A DNA stretch of 47,543 nucleotides from Polaromonas sp. (GCA_013824015.1 PNNC01000211.1:1-47543), one strand, 5' to 3'; shown: positions 1 to 10,778, counted from the stretch's first letter. Numbers and translations are program-made. Notes: a model not told the origin generated them from the sequence alone.

Positions 1-884
1 TTGTCGATCACGGTCATGCCCTTGGCGCGCAGGTCGGCGACACCCTTGGCGTCGTCTTCGTCGACACGGGCGCGGTTGGCTTTCGTGCCTTCTTTCGCGG
101 CGTCGAGGAAGGCCTGCTTGTCGGCGGCGCTGAGCTTGTCGAAAGCGGCCTTGTTCATGACCCAGATGCAGGGTGAATAGACGTGGCCGGTCAGGGACAG
201 GTGTTTTTGCACCTGGTCGAACTTGGCCGAGATGATCACCGACAGCGGATTTTCCTGGCCGTCAACCGTGCCCTGCTGCAGCGCGGTGAAAACTTCCGGG
301 AAGGCCATCGGCGTGGTCACGATGCCGAAACCCTTGTAGGCGGCGATGTGGACCGGGTTTTCCATGGTGCGCATCTTCAGGCCCTTGAGGTCCTCGGGCG
401 ACTTCACGTCGCGTTTGCTGTTGGTCATGTGGCGGAAACCGTTCTCGGCCCAGCCCAGCGCCTTGAAACCCTTGGCGTCGAACTTGGTCAGCAGGTCCTG
501 GCCGATCGGGCCGTCGAGCACCGCGCGGGCATGCGCCTTGTCACGGAACAGGAAAGGCACGTCAAGGATCTTGGTCTCGGGGACAAAGTTGGGCACCGGG
601 CCGGTCGACGAGAAGGCCAGTTCCTGGGTGCCGAGCTGCGCGGCCTCGATGGACTCGCGCTCGCCGCCGAGGGCGCCGTTGTAAAAGGTCTGGATCTTGT
701 AGCGGCCGCCGGTGCGTTTTTCAACTTCCCGCGCGAAGGTGTCGATGGCCACGCCCTGGTGCGAGTTCTGCGCCGTGGAGATGCTGATTTTCATGGTGGT
801 CTGGGCCGAGGCGCCGGCAACCAGGCCGAGCGCCAGCGTCATGCCCAGGGCCAGCCTGGAAAGCGCGGGTTTGAAAAATGTCAT
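1..884 (-). CDS. dctP: TRAP transporter substrate-binding protein, DctP family (C-terminus cut by window start)
   Basis: The visible 294 codons encode a periplasmic solute-binding protein that would deliver an organic acid to a TRAP DctQ/DctM membrane pair. Residues 1-28 are a signal peptide (basic start, leucine/alanine core, cleavage likely after GASA). The mature part carries family landmarks: NSHQGVAIDTFAREVEKRTG near the start, VDGQENPLSVI in the middle and a GHVY segment after it. The ATG at 884 is chosen because AGGAG (891-895, reverse strand) sits at good spacing and the signal peptide begins there. The gene lies 59 bases downstream of a DenD-like dehydrogenase on the same strand, which suggests a sugar-acid ligand; that is inference. 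The membrane subunits must lie outside the window. Confidence 0.9.
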   Translation of the reverse strand, partial: MTFFKPALSRLALGMTLALGLVAGASAQTTMKISISTAQNSHQGVAIDTFAREVEKRTGGRYKIQTFYNGALGGERESIEAAQLGTQELAFSSTGPVPNFVPETKILDVPFLFRDKAHARAVLDGPIGQDLLTKFDAKGFKALGWAENGFRHMTNSKRDVKSPEDLKGLKMRTMENPVHIAAYKGFGIVTTPMAFPEVFTALQQGTVDGQENPLSVIISAKFDQVQKHLSLTGHVYSPCIWVMNKAAFDKLSAADKQAFLDAAKEGTKANRARVDEDDAKGVADLRAKGMTVID

Positions 885-943
885 GGATGTCTCCTCGAAT
901 TGAAGGGGTGATCGGGAAAAAGTTGTCATACAACTTGCGATTC

Positions 944-1966
944 TCACCCCGGAGACTGGCTCACCGCATAGGGGTTTTCGCTGAGGTAGGCGCGAATGAT
1001 GTCGTCGAAATTTTTTTCCGGCAGCAGGCCGAGGCGCTCGGCACGTTGGGCGTGGATATGGGCCGGCCAGCTGGTCACGATGTTGGCGATCACCGGGTCG
1101 GGTTGCCAGTCAATCAGCGCCGCGACCTCCTTGCCGGCCACGCGCGCCAGCGCTGCGGCCATTTCGCCGGCGGTGGTCTTGAGTGCCGGCAGATTGATCG
1201 CGGTGCGCGCGCCCCAGTCGCTGTCGCTGGCCTCGGCCGCGCGGATCAGGCCGTCTATGGTGTGACCCGGTGAAGAGAGGGCCACCGGTGTGTCCGGCGC
1301 GACCGGGCAGACGGCCCGCACGCCGGCCAGCGGCTCGCGGATCATGCCGCTGAGGAAACTGGACGCCGCGCCGTTGGGTTTGCCGGGCCGCACGCTCACC
1401 GTCATCAGCCGCACATTGCGGCCACGCACAAAACCCTTGCGTGCATAGTCGGCGACCAGTTGCTCGCCAATGAACTTCTGGATGCCATAGCTGTTTTGCG
1501 GCGTCGGCAGCGTGGTGTCCTCGACCACCTGGGGCAGCGGCTGTTCGGGCGAGTTGCCGAACACCGCCAGTGAACTGGCGAAGACAAGGGTGGGTTGGGT
1601 CCGCAGCGCGCGGCAGGCCTGCAGCAGCGCGCGCGTCGCGTCCAGGTTGCTGCGCATGCCGAGGTCGAAGTCGGCTTCACATTCGCCGCTGACGGCAGCG
1701 GCCAGATGGAACACCAGCGAGGTGTTCGCGGCGACCACCGGCGACGCGGTGTTGCCCGCCTCCAGCAGCGTGTTCAGGTCGCCTTCCATCGTATGGACCC
1801 GGCTGTCGCCCGCCAGGTCTGCCGGGGGGGCGGCGCGATCGACCAGCGTGATGCGGCTGATGGCTTGCGGCGGGCCGCCGGCCAGCGACAGCGATTCCTT
1901 TTTGAGCAGTTCGCGGGCCAGGCGTACGCCCAGAAATCCGGCGCCGCCGGTGATGACGATGTTCAT
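944..1966 (-). CDS. denD: NAD-dependent epimerase/dehydratase family protein, D-erythronate dehydrogenase-like (DenD)
   Basis: This 340-residue Rossmann-fold protein has the NAD-binding TGGAGFLG at residues 6-13, a VFASSLAVFG strand with the catalytic Ser around 131-132, and the YxxxK pair Y160/K164. Overall it resembles the DenD group, which oxidises D-erythronate at C2 in tetronate catabolism. That function is known for the family; the substrate is inferred here. An ATG at 1966 is chosen although the frame stays open 79 codons further upstream, because the Rossmann fold must begin at MNIVITGG; the upstream part is Arg-rich and lacks domain signal. The ribosome binding site is weak (AGAAAG). 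It probably forms a transcription unit with the downstream TRAP binding protein. It could act on another sugar acid. Confidence 0.8.
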   Translation of the reverse strand: MNIVITGGAGFLGVRLARELLKKESLSLAGGPPQAISRITLVDRAAPPADLAGDSRVHTMEGDLNTLLEAGNTASPVVAANTSLVFHLAAAVSGECEADFDLGMRSNLDATRALLQACRALRTQPTLVFASSLAVFGNSPEQPLPQVVEDTTLPTPQNSYGIQKFIGEQLVADYARKGFVRGRNVRLMTVSVRPGKPNGAASSFLSGMIREPLAGVRAVCPVAPDTPVALSSPGHTIDGLIRAAEASDSDWGARTAINLPALKTTAGEMAAALARVAGKEVAALIDWQPDPVIANIVTSWPAHIHAQRAERLGLLPEKNFDDIIRAYLSENPYAVSQSPG

Positions 1967-2093
1967 GGGTTCAAGCTTTCTCGGTGCGTTGCGGCCACGG
2001 GCAGGCCGGAAGGCACCGAGTCTAGCGCGCCCCTGTTGCCGCGTCAGCGTCAACCGTCCCTGACGCGCCAGGCGCGCTGCTCGCCGGCGGACC

Positions 2094-3779
2094 TTACATG
2101 CCGCTGTAGTTCGGTCCGCCGCCGCCTTCAGGGGTGACCCAGACGATGTTTTGCGTCGGGTCCTTGATGTCGCAGGTCTTGCAGTGCACGCAGTTCTGCG
2201 CATTGATCTGCAGGCGGTCCGAGTTGTCCGGGTTCTTCACGAACTCATAGACGCCCGCCGGGCAATAACGCGCTTCCGGCCCGGCGTAGGTCGCCAGGTT
2301 GATGTTGACCGGCACGCTGGCGTCTTTCAGCGTCAAATGCGCCGGCTGCTGCTCCTCATGGTTGGTGTTGGAGACAAACACCGAACTGAGGCGGTCGAAG
2401 GTGATCTTGTTGTCCGGCTTGGGGTAGACGATTTGCGGACACTCGGCCGCCGGCTTGAGCATGGCGTGGTCGGCGGTGGTGCGGCGCAGGGTCCAGGGCG
2501 GGTTGCGGATGCCCAGCTTGGGCAGCAGCCACTGCTCGATGCCGGTCATGAAGGAGCCGAGGTAAACGCCTTTCTTGAACCACTGCTTGAAGTTGCGCGA
2601 CTGGTTCAGTTCGGCATGTAGCCAGCTCTTTTCGAAAGCTTCGGGGTAGGCCGTGAGTTCGTCGTGCTGGCGCCCGGCCGTGACCGCGTCGTAGGCGGCT
2701 TCGGCGGCCAGCATGCCGGTCTTGATGGCCGCGTGGCTGCCCTTGATGCGCGCGGCGTTCAGGTAGCCGGCTTCACAGCCGATCAGCGCGCCGCCGGGGA
2801 ACACCGTCTTCGGCAGGCTGACCAGCCCGCCGGCGGTGATGGCGCGCGCGCCGTAGCTGATGCGTTTTCCACCTTCCAGATAGGCCTTGATGCTGGGATG
2901 GGTCTTCCAGCGCTGCATTTCCTCGAAGGGGCTGAGGTAAGGGTTGGTGTAGTCGAGACCGACCACCAGGCCCAGCGTGACCTTGTTGTCCTCGAGGTGG
3001 TACATGAAGCCGCCGCCGTAGGTCTTGCTGTCCATCGGCCAGCCGGCGGTGTGCACCACCAGGCCCGGCTTGTGTTTGGCCGGGTCGATTTCCCAGAGCT
3101 CCTTCACGCCCAGGGCGTAGGCCTGCGGGTCCTTGCCTTCGTTGAGCTTGAACTGCGCCATCAGCTGGCGGCCCAGGTGGCCGCGTGCGCCTTCGGCAAA
3201 AATCGTGTACTTGCCATGCAACTCCATGCCGAGCTGGAAATGGTCGCTGGGCTGGCCGTCCTTGCCGACCCCGAGGTTGCCGGTGGCCACGCCCTTGACC
3301 GAACCGTTGTCGTTGTACAGCACTTCCGCAGCAGCAAAGCCGGGAAAAATCTCCACGCCGAGGTTCTCTGCCTGCTGGGCCAGCCAGCGCACCACATTGC
3401 CCAGGCTGATGACGTAGTTGCCTTCGTTGTGGAAACACTCGGGCACCAGAAAGCCCGGCGTTTTGGTGGCGCCGGTCTCACTGAGGAACAGCACTTCGTC
3501 GGCGGTCACGGCCTGGTTCAAGGGGGCACCCAGCGCTTTCCAGTCCGGGATCAGTTCGGTCAGGGCCTTGGGGTCCATCACTGCGCCGCTCAGGATGTGT
3601 GCGCCGGGCTCGGAGCCCTTTTCCAGCACCACCACCGACAGTTCCGTGCCTTTTTCAGCCGCGAGCTGTTTCAGGCGGATCGCGGTGGCCAGGCCGCCGG
3701 GGCCGCCACCGACCACGACCACGTCGTATTCCATGGCTTCACGGGGGCCGAACTGGGCCAGGATTTCTTGGTGGGTCAT
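2094..3779 (-). CDS. Electron transfer flavoprotein-ubiquinone oxidoreductase
   Basis: The 561-residue protein matches ETF-QO, the inner-membrane flavoprotein that passes electrons from reduced ETF (acyl-CoA and related dehydrogenases) to ubiquinone. The FAD-binding GGGPGG is at residues 24-29. The C-terminal [4Fe-4S] ligands are visible as C506 (YCPAGVYE) and C530, C533, C536 (NCVHCKTCDIK). The length is normal. The ATG at 3779 gives the MTHQEILAQFG start; a later Met at residue 16 (MEYDVVVVGGG) is a possible alternative. The frame remains open upstream but without recognisable sequence. The gene is divergent from the SDR gene at 3905, sharing a 125-base upstream gap. ETF genes themselves are not in the window. 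Confidence 0.95.
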   Translation of the reverse strand: MTHQEILAQFGPREAMEYDVVVVGGGPGGLATAIRLKQLAAEKGTELSVVVLEKGSEPGAHILSGAVMDPKALTELIPDWKALGAPLNQAVTADEVLFLSETGATKTPGFLVPECFHNEGNYVISLGNVVRWLAQQAENLGVEIFPGFAAAEVLYNDNGSVKGVATGNLGVGKDGQPSDHFQLGMELHGKYTIFAEGARGHLGRQLMAQFKLNEGKDPQAYALGVKELWEIDPAKHKPGLVVHTAGWPMDSKTYGGGFMYHLEDNKVTLGLVVGLDYTNPYLSPFEEMQRWKTHPSIKAYLEGGKRISYGARAITAGGLVSLPKTVFPGGALIGCEAGYLNAARIKGSHAAIKTGMLAAEAAYDAVTAGRQHDELTAYPEAFEKSWLHAELNQSRNFKQWFKKGVYLGSFMTGIEQWLLPKLGIRNPPWTLRRTTADHAMLKPAAECPQIVYPKPDNKITFDRLSSVFVSNTNHEEQQPAHLTLKDASVPVNINLATYAGPEARYCPAGVYEFVKNPDNSDRLQINAQNCVHCKTCDIKDPTQNIVWVTPEGGGGPNYSGM

Positions 3780-3904
3780 GTGGGGCTCGCTGATAATGAT
3801 TTGCGTAGGGTGTCGGCGGTGTCTGCCGGTGCAATGGCTGATTTTATTCTGCCAGCGTCGGCGGCAGGCAAGACACCTGCCTCTAATGATGAAAGGAGTT
3901 TGCC

Positions 3905-4687
3905 ATGGCTTACAGCATGGATTTGTCGGGACGGGTTGCGCTGGTGACAGGTGCTTCGGGCGGTCTGGGCGCACAGTTTGCCAAAACCCTGAGCCGCGCG
4001 GGCGCCGCGGTGGTGCTCGCGAGCCGGCGCATGGACAAGCTCAAGGACCTGCGCGCGCAGATCGAGGCCGAGGGCGGCGATGCGCATGTGGTGATGCTCG
4101 ACGTGACCGACACGGCCAGCATCAAGTCGGCCGTCGCGCATGCCGAGACCGAGGTCGGCCCCATCGACATCCTTGTCAACAATTCCGGCGTCAGCACCAC
4201 GCAGCGCCTGCAGGACGTGGGGGAAGAGGACTACGACTTCATTTTCAACACCAACGTCAAGGGCGCATTTTTTGTCGGCCAGGAGGTCGGCAAACGCATG
4301 CTGGCGCGCTCGCGCGGCATGGCCCCGGGGGCGTTCTCCGGCGGGCGCATCATCAATATCGCCTCGATGGCCGGCCTGCGTGTGTTGCCGCAGATCGGCG
4401 TGTACTGCATGAGCAAGGCCGCGGTGGTGCAGATGACCCGGGCCATGGCGCTGGAGTGGGGCAAATTCGGCATCAATGTCAACGCGATCTGCCCGGGGTA
4501 TATCGACACCGAGATCAACCACCACCACTGGGAAACCGAGCAGGGCAAGAAGCTGGTGCAGATGCTGCCGCGCAAGCGTATTGGTACACCGGAAGACCTG
4601 GATGCGCTGCTGGTGATGCTGGCCAGCGGCCAGAGCCATTTCATCAACGGCGCGGTGATTGCCGCCGACGACGGCTTCGGCGTCTGA
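3905..4687 (+). CDS. Short-chain dehydrogenase/reductase (classical SDR)
   Basis: The 260-residue protein has a complete classical SDR set: cofactor motif TGASGGLG at 15-22, NNSG at 92-95, catalytic S154, and Y167/K171 in YCMSK. RR at 41-42 after the second strand hints at NADP(H) preference, which is an inference. AAGGAG at 3893-3898 lies well placed before the ATG. The substrate cannot be read from sequence. A hotdog thioesterase follows 18 bases downstream and ETF-ubiquinone oxidoreductase lies divergently upstream, so a 3-hydroxyacyl-CoA or related fatty-acid step is plausible. FabG-like or 3-hydroxybutyrate-dehydrogenase-like roles are alternatives. Confidence 0.9.
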   Translation: MAYSMDLSGRVALVTGASGGLGAQFAKTLSRAGAAVVLASRRMDKLKDLRAQIEAEGGDAHVVMLDVTDTASIKSAVAHAETEVGPIDILVNNSGVSTTQRLQDVGEEDYDFIFNTNVKGAFFVGQEVGKRMLARSRGMAPGAFSGGRIINIASMAGLRVLPQIGVYCMSKAAVVQMTRAMALEWGKFGINVNAICPGYIDTEINHHHWETEQGKKLVQMLPRKRIGTPEDLDALLVMLASGQSHFINGAVIAADDGFGV

Positions 4688-4705
4688 ACCGGCGGATGGC
4701 GAACG

Positions 4706-5125
4706 ATGAAAATAGAAATTCCCGACAACAAGAAGCTGGTCTTCGAGACGCGTTTGCCGATCCGCTGGGGCGACATGGACGCGATGGGCCACGTCAACAA
4801 TGCCAGCTACTTCCGCTACCTGGAGACGGTGCGCATCGACTGGATGTATTCGATCGGCTGCGTGCCCGACCCGAAAGGCGAGGGCCCGGTGATCGTCAAC
4901 GCGTTCTGCAATTTCTACAAGCAGCTCGAGTACCCGGGCGAGATCCTGGTGCGCATGTATGCCAGCGATCCGGGTCGCACGACCTTTGAAACCTGGGGCA
5001 CGATGGAGCGTATCGACCAGCCCGGTGTGATTTACGCCGCTGGCGGCGCCACCACGATCTGGGTGGACTTCCCGAGCCAGAAGGCGGCCACCTTGCCCGA
5101 CTGGATGCGGGTCATCGTGGCTTAG
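4706..5125 (+). CDS. Acyl-CoA thioesterase, 4-hydroxybenzoyl-CoA thioesterase-like hotdog fold
   Basis: The 139-residue hotdog protein carries the 4HBT signature WGDMDAMGHVNN (residues 21-32). D25 corresponds to the catalytic aspartate in the GD-x-D position of this family, and the following long helix begins at SYFRYLE. Such enzymes hydrolyse acyl-CoA or aryl-CoA esters in the cytoplasm. The gene follows the SDR by 18 bases on the same strand and likely shares its transcript. The substrate is unknown. A copy of the dispersed repeat begins immediately after its TAG stop. Confidence 0.88.
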   Translation: MKIEIPDNKKLVFETRLPIRWGDMDAMGHVNNASYFRYLETVRIDWMYSIGCVPDPKGEGPVIVNAFCNFYKQLEYPGEILVRMYASDPGRTTFETWGTMERIDQPGVIYAAGGATTIWVDFPSQKAATLPDWMRVIVA

Positions 5126-5184
5126 GCCTCAAATCGCCTTCCGGCCCATGTCCTGAAAGGGGCGATAGCTATCAAATAGATAGC
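5126..5184 (+). repeat. Dispersed repeat, copy A (convergent gene gap)
   Basis: This copy contains GGCCCATGTCC followed by GCTATC-AAATA-GATAGC, a perfect 6-bp hairpin at 5168-5184. It fills the gap between the thioesterase stop and the convergent CMD-family stop, so it may shape the 3' ends of both transcripts. There is no T-tract of the kind expected of an intrinsic terminator. The left hairpin arm (ATGGGC) is degenerate in this copy. Confidence 0.6.
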
Positions 5185-5196
5185 AAATTGTGCCGG

Positions 5197-5772
5197 CTAC
5201 TTTTGTTTGGGCACGCGCCCCATCAGGTAAAACTCGGGGTTGGGCAGCATGCTGGAGAAACTCGCGATGCGGTTGGACAGGCCGAAAAATGCGGTGATCG
5301 CCGCGATGTCCCAGATGTCCTCGTCATTGAAGCCGTGGGCCTGCAGCGCCACAAAGTCGGCCTCCTCGACCTCGTGCGAGCGCTGGCAGACCTTCATCGC
5401 GAAGTCCAGCATCGCGCGCTGGCGCGGCGTGATGTCGGCCTTGCGGTGGTTCACCGCCACCTGGTCGGCCACCAGCGGCTTCTTCTCGTAAATCCGCAGC
5501 AGCGCGCCGTGCGCCACGACGCAGTACAGGCACTGGTTGGCGGCGCTGGTGGTGGTGACAATCATTTCGCGGTCGCCCTTGGTCAGCCCGGATTCTTCCC
5601 GCAGCATCAGCGCGTCGTGATAGGCAAAAAACGCCCGCCACTCGGCCGGGCGCCGCGCCAGCGCGAGGAACACATTCGGCACAAAACCGGCTTTCTCCTG
5701 CACTTCGAGGATTTTGCCCTTGATGTCGTCGGGCAGGGTGTTGAGGTCGGGGAGGGGATATCTTGTGCTCAT
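5197..5772 (-). CDS. Peroxidase-related carboxymuconolactone decarboxylase-fold protein (AhpD-like)
   Basis: This 191-residue protein of the CMD/AhpD superfamily contains the redox motif CLYCVVAH: C81, C84 and H88, with acidic E69 ahead of it in the AhpD arrangement. AhpD proteins use the CxxC pair for thiol-dependent peroxide detoxification; here that activity is inferred from the motif and the neighbour. The start is the ATG at 5772, preceded on the reverse strand by GGAGACA. The upstream open frame overlaps the katG end and is not used. It lies 98 bases downstream of katG on the same strand, consistent with a shared oxidative-stress transcript. The sequence resembles the uncharacterised peroxidase-related subgroup more than true AhpD. 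Confidence 0.85.
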   Translation of the reverse strand: MSTRYPLPDLNTLPDDIKGKILEVQEKAGFVPNVFLALARRPAEWRAFFAYHDALMLREESGLTKGDREMIVTTTSAANQCLYCVVAHGALLRIYEKKPLVADQVAVNHRKADITPRQRAMLDFAMKVCQRSHEVEEADFVALQAHGFNDEDIWDIAAITAFFGLSNRIASFSSMLPNPEFYLMGRVPKQK

Positions 5773-5870
5773 GTTGTGTCTCCATTCGATAGGCCTTGAT
5801 GATACGTTCGGCTGTGCAGGGACAGGCTTGCTGGGAGACCACCGCAATCGGAGGCCTGCCAAAACCAACA

Positions 5871-8099
<2,229 letters not shown>

Positions 8100-8116
8100 C
8101 TAGGAGTGCGTGGTTA

Positions 8117-8162
8117 ATAGATCAATCCAATGTTTCCAATGCCATCGATAGTTTTTTGTTAT
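8117..8162 (-). promoter_or_regulatory. Possible OxyR operator upstream of katG
   Basis: The tetrads CAAT (8137-8140), ATAG (8148-8151) and TTAT (8159-8162) are each spaced by seven bases. This resembles the OxyR pattern ATAG-N7-CTAT-N7-ATAG-N7-CTAT with single mismatches; the fourth tetrad (8126-8129) does not fit. A second ATAG-N7-CAAT pair lies at 8117-8131. The site is about 60-105 bases from the katG start and could also serve the divergent gene. It is a pattern match only. Confidence 0.35.
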
Positions 8163-8266
8163 TTCTTGCCAGGACCATCGATGTTGACCGGGCAAGCGGG
8201 TGACGGAGAGACAGCGTTGGCAGAAACCGTCGGCGTTATGCTGGCGGTTTCATTTTGGAGAGACAG

Positions 8267-8644
8267 ATGGACGCGGCATTTGAAAAAGGTCTGGCGACAC
8301 GCAGGCAGGTGATGGGCGAAGACTTTGTGGCCAAGGCCTTGGGCAATGCCACGGATTTCACGCAGCCGATCCAGGAGCACATCACCGCCAGGGCCTGGGG
8401 CGATGTCTGGCAGCGGCCCGGTCTCGACCTGAAGACGCGCAGCCTGATCACCGTCGCGATGCTGACGGCGCTGGGCAAGCAGCATGAGCTCAAGGGTCAT
8501 GTGCGCGGCGCGCTCAACAATGGCGCCACGCCGGCCGAGTTGCAGGAAGTGCTGCTACACGCGGCCGTGTACTGCGGCGTGCCGACGGCGGTGGATGCCT
8601 TCAGGACCGCCGCCGAGGTGGTGGACGGACCGCGGACCGCCTGA
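8267..8644 (+). CDS. Carboxymuconolactone decarboxylase family protein (PcaC-like)
   Basis: This 125-residue protein resembles 4-carboxymuconolactone decarboxylase: LKTRSLITVAMLTALG in the first helix pair, then HAAVYCGVP with H98 and C103. It lacks the CxxC pair of AhpD, so a thiol peroxidase role is less likely than for the gene at 5197. The ATG at 8267 is preferred over an in-frame TTG at 8255 because GGAGAG (8257-8262) is the ribosome binding site of the ATG and would fall inside the longer form. The gene is divergent from katG. No other beta-ketoadipate genes are nearby, so a catabolic role is unsupported by context. Confidence 0.82.
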   Translation: MDAAFEKGLATRRQVMGEDFVAKALGNATDFTQPIQEHITARAWGDVWQRPGLDLKTRSLITVAMLTALGKQHELKGHVRGALNNGATPAELQEVLLHAAVYCGVPTAVDAFRTAAEVVDGPRTA

Positions 8645-8673
8645 CAGGCTGGCTTCGGATACATGCCATTCAT

Positions 8674-8721
8674 GCCTCCAGCCCATGTCCGATATGGGCT
8701 GGCAGCTATCAAAAAATGAGC
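8674..8721 (+). repeat. Dispersed repeat, copy B (best-preserved hairpin)
   Basis: CAGCCCAT-GTCCGAT-ATGGGCTG forms a perfect 8-bp stem at 8679-8701, followed by GCTATC, an A-run and GAGC. The copy sits between the convergent ends of the PcaC-like gene (8644) and the PAS-LuxR gene (8735), the same kind of place as copy A. Confidence 0.65.
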
Positions 8722-8734
8722 AAAGGCGGCGCGC

Positions 8735-9289
8735 TCAGCCTTCCATCAGCTTGTGCACCAGGTCCGCGGTGGTCGATGCCTTGTACTTGCGCATCAGGCG
8801 GGCACGGTAGATTTCCACCGTGCGGTGGCTGATGACCAGGGCGCGGCCGATTTCCTTGGAGGTCATGCCGTCCATCAGGTGCGCGGCGACTTCGCGTTCA
8901 CGCGCCGTCAGTTCGGCCTTGACCGGCCGGCGCGAGCTCAGGTCCTCAAAGGTCCAGATGCCCGACTCGTGCGGCGCGGCGCGGTTGAGGGCGCGACCGG
9001 TGACGTGGCACCAGAAGGTTTCGCCCTTGAGTCGGCCGTCCACCCGTTTCATGATGCGATCGTCGGCGTAATGGCCCTTGGCATTGAGGATGGGCAACAT
9101 GCGCGCGCCTATGCGCTCGTATTCGTCGGCGCTGGGATACAGGATCTGGAAGGACTGGCCGATCAGCTGTTCGCGCGTGGCGCCGAACATCTCGCACAGG
9201 TGCTGGTTGCAGTCCATGATGCCGCGGTTGCGTGACAGCACCAGTCCGACCGGTGCCATGTTGAAGGCGAGGCGGTAATCGATGTCCAT
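8735..9289 (-). CDS. PAS domain LuxR-type transcriptional regulator
   Basis: The 184-residue protein has an N-terminal PAS sensor (about 4-118, with GATREQLIGQSF and a GIWTFEDLS end) and a C-terminal NarL/FixJ-type helix-turn-helix (124-184: LTAREREVAAHLMDGMTSKE and the recognition region ISHRTVEIYRARLMRKY). There is no receiver domain, so the PAS probably senses a small ligand or a redox signal directly. The start at 9289 (MDIDYRLAFNMAPVG) matches the PAS onset; the open frame upstream runs into the scoA promoter region. It is divergent from scoAB across about 110 bases and likely regulates that pair. The ligand is unknown. Confidence 0.85.
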   Translation of the reverse strand: MDIDYRLAFNMAPVGLVLSRNRGIMDCNQHLCEMFGATREQLIGQSFQILYPSADEYERIGARMLPILNAKGHYADDRIMKRVDGRLKGETFWCHVTGRALNRAAPHESGIWTFEDLSSRRPVKAELTAREREVAAHLMDGMTSKEIGRALVISHRTVEIYRARLMRKYKASTTADLVHKLMEG

Positions 9290-9329
9290 GGGGTCTGTGA
9301 GAAGCACTGAGGGTTTGGCTTTAGGGGTA

Positions 9330-9359
9330 ACTACGTATGTGGATAAGTAGTATCGTACG
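9330..9359 (+). promoter_or_regulatory. Candidate operator between PAS-LuxR regulator and scoA
   Basis: ACTAC (9330-9334) and GTAGT (9347-9351) form an inverted repeat. TACGTA (9332-9337) and CGTACG (9354-9359) are palindromic hexamers within or beside it. Their place in the divergent gap makes them candidates for binding by the LuxR-type regulator. The assignment is an inference from position and symmetry. Confidence 0.3.
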
Positions 9360-9398
9360 GCTTTTGAAGTGTGTGCTGAAGTTCTCCAGGAGATTTTT

Positions 9399-10100
9399 GT
9401 GAATAAACTTTTTCCCTCCGCTGCCGAGGCCCTCAAGGGTGTCGTCAAGGACGGCCAGCTGATGGCTGTTGGCGGTTTTGGCCTGTGCGGCATTCCCGAG
9501 GCCCTGATCCAGGCACTGCGTGACAGCGGCACCAAAGACCTGACGGTGATCTCCAACAACGCCGGCGTGGATGGTTTTGGCCTGGGCAAACTGCTGGAGA
9601 CCCGCCAGATCAGCAAGATGATTTCCAGCTATGTCGGCGAGAACAAGGAGTTCGAGCGCCAGTACCTGGCCGGTGAGCTGGCGCTGGAGTTCACGCCACA
9701 GGGCACGCTGGCCGAAAAGCTGCGCGCCGGCGGCGCCGGCATTCCGGCCTTTTTCACCAAGACCGGTGTTGGCACCCAGGTGGCCGAAGGCAAGGAACTG
9801 CGCGAATTTGATGGCGAGACCTACGTGATGGAACGCTCGCTGGTGCCCGACGTGGCGCTGGTCAAGGCCGCCGTGGCCGACAAGTCCGGCAACCTGCGCT
9901 TCAACCTGACCGCGCGCAACTTCAATCCGGCCGCCGCGATGGCTGGCAAGGTCTGCATCGTCGAGGTGGAGAAAATTGTCGAAGTCGGCGAGCTCGCGCC
10001 GGACGACATCCACCTGCCGGGCATTTATGTGCACCGCATCGTGCTCAATGCCACGCCTGAAAAACGCATTGAAAAACGCACCATCACCGAGAAAGCCTGA
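9399..10100 (+). CDS. scoA: 3-oxoacid CoA-transferase subunit A
   Basis: The 233-residue subunit A of a succinyl-CoA:3-ketoacid CoA-transferase-type enzyme contains the family segment [19 protein letters not shown] near its start and [20 protein letters not shown] further on. The enzyme moves CoA from succinyl-CoA to acetoacetate or a similar acid. The GTG at 9399 is chosen because AGGAGA (9388-9393) precedes it; an upstream in-frame GTG at 9369 lacks a ribosome binding site. The B subunit starts two bases after its stop. The divergent PAS-LuxR gene is the likely regulator. Confidence 0.93.
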   Translation: MNKLFPSAAEALKGVVKDGQLMAVGGFGLCGIPEALIQALRDSGTKDLTVISNNAGVDGFGLGKLLETRQISKMISSYVGENKEFERQYLAGELALEFTPQGTLAEKLRAGGAGIPAFFTKTGVGTQVAEGKELREFDGETYVMERSLVPDVALVKAAVADKSGNLRFNLTARNFNPAAAMAGKVCIVEVEKIVEVGELAPDDIHLPGIYVHRIVLNATPEKRIEKRTITEKA

Positions 10101-10101
10101 T

Positions 10102-10740
10102 ATGCCCTGGACCCAAGACCAAATGGCGGCGCGTGCCGCGCAGGAACTCGAAGACGGGTTTTACGTGAACCTCGGCATCGGCATTCCGACGCTGGTGGCC
10201 AACTTTGTGCCGGCCGACAAGGAAGTCTGGCTGCAGTCGGAAAACGGCATGCTCGGCATTGGCGCCTTCCCGACGGAAGACGAGGTCGATGCCGACCTGA
10301 TCAACGCCGGCAAGCAGACCGTCACCACCATCAAGGGCTCGTCGATTTTCGGCAGCCATGACAGCTTCGCGATGATTCGCGGCGGCAAGATCAACCTGAG
10401 CATCCTCGGCGCGATGCAGGTCAGCGAAAAGGGTGACCTGGCGAACTGGATGATCCCCGGCAAGATGGTCAAGGGCATGGGCGGCGCGATGGACCTGGTC
10501 GCCGGCGTCAAGCGCTGCATCGTGCTGATGGAGCATGTGGCGAAGAAGAAGGACGGCACGGAAGACTTCAAGATCCTGCCCGAATGCACGCTGCCGCTGA
10601 CCGGCAAGGCGGTGATCGACCGCATCATCACCGACCTGGCCGTGATCGACGTGACGCCCCAAGGCCTGAAGGTGGTCGAACTGGCGCCTGGCGTGACGAT
10701 GGAGGCCCTGCAGGCCAAAACCGGGTGCAAGCTGCACTGA
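10102..10740 (+). CDS. scoB: 3-oxoacid CoA-transferase subunit B
   Basis: The 212-residue subunit B contains [15 protein letters not shown] and the catalytic SENGMLGIG, in which E47 is the glutamate that forms the enzyme-CoA thioester in this family. [18 protein letters not shown] and the later GGAMDLVAG are also typical. The ATG at 10102 follows the scoA stop by one base, indicating translational coupling. The frame continues upstream inside scoA, but that is overlap. Context (PAS-LuxR regulator, DMT exporter) does not fix the acyl substrate; acetoacetate is the default expectation. Confidence 0.94.
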   Translation: MPWTQDQMAARAAQELEDGFYVNLGIGIPTLVANFVPADKEVWLQSENGMLGIGAFPTEDEVDADLINAGKQTVTTIKGSSIFGSHDSFAMIRGGKINLSILGAMQVSEKGDLANWMIPGKMVKGMGGAMDLVAGVKRCIVLMEHVAKKKDGTEDFKILPECTLPLTGKAVIDRIITDLAVIDVTPQGLKVVELAPGVTMEALQAKTGCKLH

Positions 10741-10756
10741 AAGCGCCTGCTGAGCG

Positions 10757-10778
10757 CCGCCGGATGGCCAGCCGGCGG
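10757..10778 (+). other. Hairpin between scoB and the DMT gene
   Basis: CCGCCGG (10757-10763) and CCGGCGG (10772-10778) pair perfectly across an 8-base loop. No T-run follows, so it is not a typical intrinsic terminator. It may stabilise the scoAB 3' end or be chance in GC-rich DNA. Confidence 0.3.

Noticed and set aside
2664-3947. A 427-codon plus-strand open frame opposite the ETF-ubiquinone oxidoreductase gene
   Set aside because: It is a by-product of GC-rich codon bias; the minus-strand protein has all its FAD and iron-sulfur motifs and the antisense product resembles nothing.
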